Assembly (NCBI GenBank): GCA_034231615.1
Contig: CM067318.1
Span: 37,667,382-37,731,381, forward strand
Direction of reading: 5' to 3'
DNA: 64,000 bases
From: Meghimatium bilineatum
Lineage: Eukaryota; Mollusca; Gastropoda; Stylommatophora; Philomycidae
In this document: positions 56,086 to 64,000 of the stretch, in pieces
How positions within the stretch are numbered: the stretch's first letter is position 1
Layout of the letters: every line of letters begins with the position of its first letter
Position numbers and translations under genes: made by a program
Notes under the pieces: model-generated
Told to the model about the DNA's origin: nothing
What the model saw: the letters and a program-made list of their open reading frames with translations, nothing else
Databases searched by the model: none

Positions 56086-56311
56086 CCCATATCACATGCC
56101 TACCTGTTTTGATTATTTCCCTTGGATATGTTACAGAAAGCTGAAATTTACTTATTACTTAACGCTAATTCATTAACATTAACCTAACCCCAGCCTGCTC
56201 CCACCCACACAACTCTCTTAACCTTAAATTAATTAATATTTAAATAAATACCCTTTGTCTGATAAACATAGCCAAGGGAAATAATCCAAAGTGTTGTGCA
56301 TGTGATATGGG
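56086..56311. mobile_element. 226-bp MITE-like inverted-repeat element
   Basis: CCCATATCACATGC with TTGATTATTTCCCTTGG (56086-56132) is matched in reverse by CCAAGGGAAATAATCCAAAG with GCATGTGATATGGG (56270-56311). The AT-rich interior is non-coding. Confidence 0.65.
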
Positions 56312-56460
56312 TCATTCCATGCCTGAACTGTGCAAGAATATTTACAGCTCAAATAGGGCTTATTAGTCATCTTATAACTATTAGGCATGGTTATAATTCT
56401 AATTGAAAGTTCCAAAGTGGATGTAAAAAATGTGTGATGGACGAACACACACAGATCCAG
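56308..56460. repeat. Dispersed repeat, copy 2
   Basis: Matches 31895-32060 in the same orientation (GGGTCATTCCATGCCTGAAC, TATTTACAGCTCAAATAGGG, TCTAATTGAAAGTTCC, GTGATGGACGAACAC). It starts exactly at the end of the preceding inverted-repeat element. Confidence 0.7.
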
Positions 56461-56559
56461 TTTAACAAAAGGTGAAATTCTATAACAAACTATTATTGTT
56501 ATTTACTTTAACAAAGGGAAAGAGCAAAGAGTATAATAAACCAACTTGTACAGTCAATA

Positions 56560-58800
56560 ATTGTACTAGTTTGCCAATGACCTCAACCTCTGCTTGATAA
56601 TTTGAACAATTTCACCACAAGAATCACAGAAACTCATAGGCAGATCCATCTTGATATCGTTTATGGATGCCATATCCTGCAAAGCAGGTGGCCTTGAAAG
56701 CCGATCCATTAGTGTAGACCTTGATTGCTGATTATGGGTACTGTTCATGGTTTCTAGAGCACATGTCTTTAAGATTGTTTGTAGTGTTTCCATTATTGGA
56801 TGTTTTATCTAGTCAAATCATTTTGCTTGGATGGTTGGTTGGGGCAAGTTTTTCCAAGGGGGTGGTCCAAGTGATTTTTTACCAGTTCTCTCTCTTGTGG
56901 TAGATGGTATTTGTCATGCTCATCTACATATATCTCCAGTAGAAACAGTAGTTTTAGTCTTTTTATTTGTTTCCAAGTGACTATGAATACTTCTTTGGAT
57001 GGTCATTCTTTTTTCTCTTGTTTGCTTCCATCAGTGCTCTGTTCTGTCTGATATCCAGAAGTTCTACATTTACATTTATCTCACATACTGATGTGGGTGT
57101 TGATCGCATCCCTTCACAGATTACTTTCAGAGCTTGCCTCTGCACCCTATTCAGTGATGAAATAGTGGTGTTGCTCACAATAGTATGGAGAGAGAGGTTG
57201 TAATCTATTACTGATCTCACATATTCAAGATACAGTTGATGGAGTCTGTTTGTCTACTCCTCTGTTTGTACTAGCTAGTTTCTTAATAAAGTTTAGACAT
57301 TTACTTGATTTTTCTCTGAGATTTTCAATGTGGTCTTATTGTTAGCTGTTTGTCTAATTTTACTCTAAGATGGACAAGGGACTCTTCCTTTGTTAACATT
57401 TTCCCACTGATTTTGATGTTGACAGATCTTTTGACTGTTTTGCAGCTCTGAAAGAAAATAGTGTAAGCAGTTTTATGTGTATTAATTTTTAGTTTCCACA
57501 ATTCACAATATACTGAGATTGTGAGAACTCTGTTGATCTTTGCTTTTGACAGGATGGGATATTTATCAATTGTCCAGATGACAAGATAAAAAATGCTTTT
57601 GACACATTGAGATATTTTGCTAGATCATCAATGAAAATAAGGAAAAGTATGCAGCTTAGAGGGGAGCCTTGAGGCAATCCCTTCTTCTGTGTTTTTTCTG
57701 GGATAATTTATCAGCATAGCTGTAGGCTATGGTTCTGTTTTTCAGGAAGTCCTGTATCCATTTAATAATCTTTCCGCCTATTGCCATTCTGTTTATCTTC
57801 AACAAAAGTCCTTTTCTTTATACTTTATTGTAGGCTTGGTCAATGAACAGTGCAGAGGTGCTTTTTCTTTCTTGGAAACTATCCATCACATTTTGTGTGA
57901 ATCTGAAGAAAGGGTCACCTATGGAACATTTGCACTTGGTGCCTGCCTGGTCATTATCTAGAAAGTTTTCTTGAAGCCACAAGTATAGTCTGTTAACCAT
58001 TCTCTCAACCATCTTACCTATGCATTCTCTCAATCATCTTACCTATGCATTCTCTCAACCATCTTATCTATGCATTCTCTCAACCAGCTTACCTATGCAT
58101 TCTCTCAACCATCTTACCTATGCATTCTCTCAACCATCTTACCTATGCATTCTCTCTACCAGCTTACCTATGCATTCTCTCAACCAGTTTACCTATGCAT
58201 TCTCTCAACCAGCTTACCTATGCATTCTCTCAACCATCTTACCTATGCATTCTCTCTACCAGCTTACTTATGCATTCTCTCAACCATCTTACCTATGCAT
58301 TCTCTCTACCAGCTTACCTATTCATGAGGTGAGGAATATGGACATAACTTCTTGATGCTGGTTTTTCTTTCTTAAAAGTAGTGTTGATGGTTACTGTGAG
58401 CCATGCTGATGGCAACTGTCCCTCCTTCCATGTTCTATTATAAACTATAGGAGTAATTCTTTTGTCCTTGCTCCCAGCTTACAAGATATATATTATTTCA
58501 TTTTTAATTTATCTGGTCCTGCAGCTCTGCTTTGCTTCTGGCCAGTTTCCATATTGTCATGTTCAGTTCATGTATGCAGAATAGGTCATTGAGTGCAGCA
58601 ATATTGTTCTGATCTTTGTTAGGTGTTGCAATTTTTGTATGTACTTTGTTTAGTTTCTTCCTTTGCTGTGACTTGTTAACATTTGCATAGAAATTGTTGA
58701 ATGTATCTGGATTCTTACTTCGTGCTGTTACTTCTTTGCCACAACCATCTACTATGGGTGTTGGATTGGTATTTGTATTTTCCCTCAATTTCAACTTTTA
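56560..58800 (-). mobile_element. Decayed Jockey-like LINE ORF2 (RT region), ~2.2 kb
   Basis: Reading the - strand from 58794: a linker upstream of RT (TARSKNPDTFNNFYANVNKS). Then RT start GKMVERMVNRLYLWLQENFL with DNDQAGTKCKCSIGDPFFRF (58033-57818), TSALFIDQAYNKV, then MPQGSPLSCILFLIFIDDLA (57677-57618). Finally the RT thumb, SSLNRVQRQALKVICEGMRS with TPTSVCEINVNVELLDIRQN (57160-56981). The order and motifs fit Jockey-clade ORF2. Where the catalytic (F/Y)ADD box should follow, the sequence reads FFILSSGQL, so the active site is lost. Stops separate the blocks. It lies in intron 4, antisense to the host gene. Confidence 0.85.
58010..58322. repeat. 25-bp minisatellite inside the LINE
   Basis: About 12.5 units of 25 bp (CTTACCTATGCATTCTCTCA plus ACCAT, with ACCAG variants). 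The unit is also the antisense of the LINE coding sequence at the left edge, where CATTCTCTCAACCATCTTAC encodes KMVERMV on the - strand. The array interrupts the LINE between its linker and RT start, so it probably arose by amplification of local RT coding DNA. A higher-order alternation of ..CAT and ..CAG units is visible. Confidence 0.9.
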
Positions 58801-59479
58801 TGTTTTAAACTGTGACATCCTTACATCATTAGTTGTAAATTGTGGCATCACCTGCCACATCATTAGTTGTTAACTTTGTCATTCTCATGTCATTATTTGT
58901 TAAAGTTATAGTCTATCAATACTAGTTGTGCATTACTCAGTTTCGACATCAATACATGCCAGATGAACCACTAACTTTTCCTTATATGCTTAAACCATCA
59001 CATTTGGCAGCTCAACATTATCTGCCAACTGTAACATTTATAACCTTCATCAATATCTATTAATTTTACCTGCCAACCTTACTACATATCATGTTTATCC
59101 ACCCCTTACATTTTACCTTCCCCATAACACTCAGTGTCATATTCACCCTCCCACTGCCATTATATATCAGGTTTGTGTTCCTAACCTCCCTGCTTACTCC
59201 ATTATTCAGATTCCACACTAACCCTGTGATAGAAGTGTCATAATTTGATGCCACTTATTCCAGTTCCATTTGTTTCCAACCTCATTCCCTCAATGTGTTG
59301 TCAGCAATCAAATGCTACATGTTCCAGTTAAATTCCACTCTTCTATTTCCTAGTAACATACTCAAAAATTGTTATCTGTTATCTAGCAACTGTAAATTCC
59401 ATGATTAAAAGTCACAGTTATATGTAAACTGTGCTTTTCAACTTATTATTGGAAATTCCTTGTCTGTATTTTGTGGATG
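58801..59479. other. Intron 4, no feature recognised
   Basis: Pyrimidine-rich AT-biased sequence with a loose TTAGTTGTTAA/CATCATTAGTTGT repetition near 58825-58905. No exon recognised. Confidence 0.4.
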
Positions 59480-59850
59480 AGAGAAGAACCTAGGCAGGTG
59501 AGATCAGAGGTGCCCCCCCACCTCTGGTTAGGAGCATGTGAAGCAATTGCCAGACAGTTGAGAAACAGTTTAGTTGATAGTGAGCGTGCTTGCTATCACC
59601 AGGTTACCATTTCCAGGTTTGAAACCATGTCCGGACAAAACAAATTTGGGTTGTGATTTCTCGCTTGACACGACCACTCCTCCAGTCGACTCAGCTGTAA
59701 ATGAGTATGTGATGCTTGAGTTAGGGGAGTAACGACAGCAAGGATGGGAACTCTCCACCCCACATAATAGTTGCTGCGGCCTAGTACAGGAAGAGTTATC
59801 TTCATCCCCGACAGCAGGTTGCTGCCATGGGACATACGGTACCTTTACCT
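59480..59850 (+). mobile_element. tRNA-derived SINE (second type)
   Basis: A box A-like TAGTTGATAG at 59571-59580 and a box B GTTTGAAAC at 59617-59625 (GTTCGAAAC with one C-to-T change) have tRNA spacing. The head contains GCGTGCTTGCTATCACCAGG, a typical tRNA-like D/anticodon-arm stretch. The body runs CCGGACAAAACAAATTTGGG, ACGACCACTCCTCCAGTCGA, GGATGGGAACTCTCCACCCC and CCCCGACAGCAGGTTGCTGC. It differs from the SINE at 23705. The 3' boundary is not clear. Confidence 0.65.
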
Positions 59851-60589
59851 TTAGTTTATGTATATTTTAATTTCTATTTGCTCAGAGCACTGTAATACCT
59901 ATTTTTAATGCTGATATGAATTACCGGGGTACTCAATTTGATGAATTTGATGATGTATAAGTTATGTTCACATATCCAATTAGAAGGCATATAGGAAAAT
60001 ATAGAACAGAGGAGGTACATTTTTTAAAATAAATTAAAGCAAAAATACAAATACAAATGAAAATAAATTGAAGATTTAGCAAAATATGGAACAATATATA
60101 AGCAAAAATATTGAGAAAAAGTAAAAATAGTAACCTGGGTAAACAGAATGAGGTGAGGGATGAAACACAAGAGGGCCATCTCCAGAAAACTTCTGCACCT
60201 GATGCTGAAAGGCAACAAAGGGTTTAGCGAATAGATAGATATATAGATAAACAGAAATTGATCTAGCAAGATCTTCATAGACCTTAACATTTGAAGTATA
60301 GGACCTACAAAAATAGACCATTTAAAATTTTTTTTATTATCGGGCAGTTAAATAAACACCTACAGATACACAGAATAAATTGTAAGTGGTTTATTATTGT
60401 CTATCAACCTAGTATATAACACCTTAAGTATGTGATGTGTCGTCTACCACATAGTACTAGATCACTGTTCTCCCTATAAGCAGTGTGGCTTCATGTCCAT
60501 AAACCACAATGGGAAGTGTCACTCAGAAAATATAAAAATCCACATTCATGATTCAGAAATCATCATCATGTGATATATTATTTCCAGGA
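59851..60589. other. Intron 4, no feature recognised
   Basis: AT-rich with A-runs; no coding motif. Confidence 0.4.
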
Positions 60590-61340
60590 CATGGTCTTCC
60601 TTATGGATTCTCTGAATATTCCGAGATTCTGGGTGAACGTACCTGCCACAGCTAGAGATATGTTTAAGCAATCAGATATATCACTGCATCATCATTTTCT
60701 TGGGTGTCCTCTTCCCCTGCTGCTGTTAACTCTGCCTTCAGCTATTAATCCTTCCATGCTGTTATGTCTCTTTGGTACATGTTAGGCAAACGTGGCCTCA
60801 TCATGTGATAACAGTCCATCTTTTTTAATAGTAAGATTGATTTCATTGAATTTCCATTGCACAGCGTTAAAAAACACAAAGCGTCTGCTAGAGCTATTTT
60901 ATCTTCGCTGAATGTTTTACCCACCCCCTCCCAAGGATGTCTCTCAGTGCATTACGTGAAAATCGATGGATGCTGTATCTTATGCTCCTTTGGCGAAAGT
61001 TTGTTGCATTAAATAATGTGTCAGATTGGTTTGTAAAAATAGACCACATCTGCTTAACATGAACTGTCTCTTTATGTGACCAAAAAAAATCACAGCTTTC
61101 TTGTTAAGATGGTAGATAAGGAGCTAGCCCTTTTCGACGTTTATTAATCTTAATACTTCTTGATTTGTCTTTTTAGCTGTCTACGGTATACGTAAAATTC
61201 TTCCATAGCATCTCATTTCAAAAGCAGCGATTCTATTTGCTATTGTTTTATTTAATGTCCATGCCTTACAACCGTATATTGCCATGGGAAATATGTATGT
61301 TGATTCAGAAATACAAACCTAAAAAAAGTACCCAAGTTCC
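60590..61340 (-). mobile_element. Decayed LINE 3' region
   Basis: The - strand of 61195-61290 reads IYGCKAWTLNKTIANRIAAF with EMRCYGRILRI, the 'YG.EAWTL.K....I.AFE(M)..YRR(M/I)LRI' block after the RT core. Antisense of an Arg-rich 'GHPRK' block is seen near 60700. The connecting part is eroded. Confidence 0.65.
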
Positions 61341-63144
61341 ACTTTACAGTATTTGCTAACATGATTATTGATTTTCCAATGCCTCTGTCTGATCCGTGCA
61401 CACAAGACAAAATTTATGCGGGAACTTAATACTAATTCTTAATTTGGTGAAGTGAGAGAATCAATACTTTTAATTGCTGTGTTTTCAGTACTCATTTTCC
61501 CCTGTTGTTGAACTATGAAACTATGACACATAGGCCCTTTGTGATATACATTCTGTGAAGTTAATATAGTAGCATAATACTAAAATATATAAAGGTAAAC
61601 ATTAAATATATACATTATAGCACATGCAATATTAAATATTGAAGAAAGATAAACTGTTATGTGGTGTGATATAGGCCTACCGTAATAAATTAAAATGAAC
61701 AAAATCCAAATATAAAAATACATAAGTCTAATGTTCACAATGTTTCTTTAAATATATTGATTCTACTAACAAACGCCTGGTTCTTAAGTATGACGAGCTT
61801 GTGAATTTTGATTCTAATTGCTATATAATTCAAATTTGTTCTTAATTTGAATGAAGTATAAACATATGCCTGCATTATAAGCCTAAATGCCTGGTATCAG
61901 AAATTATTGCTTTGTAATCTGATCTCATTCATCATGGTCAATGATTGTAGTACTTATACTCCAACAAATACTCATGAAAATCATGTATTTACCACTACCA
62001 GCATTGTTGACTAATACCCTGTATCAACAATTATGCCATGTAGAATGGATCTCTAGATTCAAGGATAGGCCTTTGCTTCAGGATTTGTCATGGTAACTGT
62101 TGGTTACAAACACAGACATTGACCGGAGGTTTAGTTTATGGTAGGGCTTATATAAATTTTCTAGCTATTCTGGTGAAAATGATCTCAATCACGTAATAAT
62201 CAGTTTGACATGCGTCACCTGCTTTAACACTTATCAGAACAATCATGGTATAGTAAATAACACCCAGCAATGACAGGGTAAATCCTGTAGCAGGCCCTAT
62301 ATTCTTTTCTCTAGATATTTGTGTATATAATCATTGCTATATTTACTAGGCCCTAACACATCAGATGCTTCCACATCTTGTAAATAGGACCAATTCTAAT
62401 GAAACTAATAGGCATATTCACTATAACATATTCTAATTATTTGTATGCCTTGTCTCTTTAAAATATAGGGCCTATTTCCTATATCTTGATTATTTATAAT
62501 TATATCAAACTTCAGTTCTGAATGTGTAACTGCATACTATGCCATCAATATAACATATTGTAATTGTCAATAAAACTGAAGCAAATTGTGTAGGCTTATA
62601 GGGCCTATATTCATTTTTACAACATTGAAAAAGTTAGTTAAAGATCTGTTAAAGATGTTCACAGTAACATATGTAGGTCTATTATGTGTAGGTTTACATG
62701 TATGATTCTAATGTAATATACTGGTAGCCTATGTGCTAAAATATGGCCATTAACGGTGAAAAGCAATAAAAGCACTGGAGAAAAAACTATTATTTTCATT
62801 TTAAAATAATTGTCTTAGAAAACTCTTAAATATTGGCTGGGAAGAATTCAAGTCAGACACGTGAATAAAAGAGGATATCATACAGCAGTGTAGTCCCATT
62901 TTCCAACAGGGCAGTATAGAGGTGCTACATTAGAGATTTCTGCACAAATAGCTCCCTAATACACTTCTGTCCTCAGCCATTAAGATGAATGTAGAAAAAT
63001 CTTGCCCTGAATAATCCTTTTGATGTTTTACAGCAACAACAAAAATGGTGAACTTGTATTAGACATGTATTTATAATGAATGACAATAGTTTACAGTGCC
63101 AGTACAAACACTTAAATGTATTGTTGTGTTATGTTATGTTCCTC
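61341..63144. other. Intron 4, no feature recognised
   Basis: Long AT-rich stretch with recurring short motifs such as TAGGCCTA and AGGGCCTAT. No exon, transposon end or tandem array recognised. Confidence 0.45.
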
Positions 63145-63315
63145 CAGGGCCATAGGCAGCGCATAGGGCAGAAACCATAGCTTTCCATTTCTGTCTTTCC
63201 AGGTCTTTCAGTTCTTGAATGTTGTTTAGGTTCATTGACATGCCTTCTCTATTAATGGTTCTTCATAAAATTTCTCTAGGTCTCCCTCTTCTTCTTACTC
63301 CCGGTGGCACCCATC
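63145..63315 (-). mobile_element. LINE 3' end fragment
   Basis: The - strand shows GRPREIL and, after a frameshift, MSMNLNNIQELKDLERQKWK with AMVSALCAAYGPGGT. It corresponds to 'GRP..TWRR....E......I..L..L...R..W...V.ALC...', the very end of an RTE-like LINE ORF. Confidence 0.7.
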
Positions 63316-63666
63316 TTAAATGTATTACCAGATTGCAAAATAAAGAGAGGTGAGATACTTTTAATAAAATAACCAACAAAGATGACATGATTATGAGTCT
63401 CAATAACGTACAAGAGCTACACAGAGCAACAGCACATCACTCAAACTTTGGAGAGCACTGGTTTCTGCTCTATGCATTTTAGACTTTGGTCTATATGGTG
63501 CTTAAGAGACATAGATATCAAGGCCTAAAACTTGCTGCAAAAATGGTTAAACTATCACTAGATTGTATTGCTGTTAAATGTGATTTCTCATAATTACTAT
63601 GTTAAAGTCAATAAATGCCACAATTGAGAATACAAACTTTTCTGTTTATATGCTAACAACTAACAG
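63316..63666. other. End of intron 4
   Basis: Ends with TATGCTAACAACTAACAG at 63649-63666: acceptor with two branch-point-like CTAAC motifs. Confidence 0.55.
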
Positions 63667-63711
63667 GAAGAAAGTTCAAAACGGGTACCTGAACCGGAAC
63701 CTGAACCAGAG
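63667..63711 (+). CDS. Coding exon 5 of caldesmon-like gene
   Basis: A 45-nt, phase 0-0 exon encoding EESSKRVPEPEPEPE between AACTAACAG and GAG|GTTTGT. The Pro-Glu repeat is a spacer-like acidic stretch. The opening (E)ESSKR recalls the start of exons 3 and 4. The donor GTTTGT is weaker than the others. Like exon 4 it could be skipped without a frame change. The remaining exons lie beyond the window. Confidence 0.65.
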
Positions 63712-63834
63712 GTTTGTGGAATAGCTGCACTTAGCTTGTTTGTTAGACATATTGCGTGGTAGACATTGCCACCCTATGATGTTTACATGGAACGTAGAAA
63801 ATATCACCTTGTTCATCTTATTCCAATGCACAGT

Positions 63835-63985
63835 TGTTCCCCTTTCATCCTTGTGGTAGAAGTCTCGCACGCTGTGTACAATGGTAGATTGATCCATTTA
63901 ATAGTTATACCCTTTCATCCATGGGTTAGAAGCCTTGTAGACTGTGTACAATGGTAGACGTAAATTGATCCATTGATCCATAGTT
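63835..63985. repeat. ~71-bp direct duplication
   Basis: CCTTTCATCCTTGTGGTAGA with GCTGTGTACAATGGTAGATT and GATCCAT recurs as CCTTTCATCCATGGGTTAGA with ACTGTGTACAATGGTAGACG and TTGATCCAT, about 71 bp apart. Confidence 0.75.
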
Positions 63986-64000
63986 TAGATAGAATGCATG

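Noticed and set aside
59476-59497. Possible extra exon ending in CAG|GTGAGA
   Set aside because: The donor is good, but the only nearby AG (59482) has no pyrimidine tract and the phase-0 reading hits a stop (AGA AGA ACC TAG).

Overview
This window is animal nuclear DNA: AT-rich, repeat-dense and intron-dominated, with no bacterial-style operons. Eroded non-LTR retrotransposons, several SINE families, DNA-transposon remnants and at least a dozen minisatellites fill almost all of it. The repeat style and the one host gene suggest a lophotrochozoan, most likely a mollusc. That assignment is inference; no species marker was recognised.

The only convincing host gene lies on the + strand in the right-hand third (39813 to beyond 64000). 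Five short coding exons (39843-39904, 49315-49389, 52805-52880, 54661-54711, 63667-63711) join in one frame to give a 103-codon N-terminus made of alternating Arg-rich and Glu-rich stretches. It resembles the N-terminal head of caldesmon-type actin-binding proteins. Introns are 1.8-9.4 kb and carry transposons, and the gene continues past the right edge. One junction is best explained by a GC-AG intron, and exons 3 and 4 look like duplicates.

Left part (1-26 kb): LINE 3' ends in both orientations, including a nested insertion at 160-424 with an 8-bp target duplication. There are also SINEs of three related families (here called A, B and C), a 582-bp foldback element (2421-3002), a Tigger/pogo-like MITE (6016-6572) and a mariner/pogo-like MITE (14446-14612). 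Three hAT-like elements have 8-bp target duplications (19117-19457, 23424-24299, 25303-25399). Minisatellites occur at 0.7-1.4, 7.7, 11.9-12.7, 16.7-17.2 and 21.4-22.6 kb.

Middle part (26-39 kb): a tandem segmental duplication (27143-27916 and 28871-30033) whose second copy carries a 426-bp insertion with RT sequence, a 23-bp satellite with 115-bp higher-order spacing (30465-31135), more LINE 3' ends, two SINEs placed tail to tail (36180-36710), and 36-bp and 51-bp minisatellites.

Right part (39.8-64 kb): the caldesmon-like gene. Its introns contain an internally deleted 1,717-bp piggyBac element with TTAA flanks (42313-44029), a LINE RT fragment (about 47.4-48.0 kb), inverted-repeat elements (55.3-56.3 kb), a decayed Jockey-like LINE (56560-58800) containing a 25-bp minisatellite that seems to have grown out of its own RT coding sequence, and a tRNA-derived SINE (59480-59850).

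Long open frames inside the tandem arrays are by-products of repeat units whose length is a multiple of three. They are not reported as genes.
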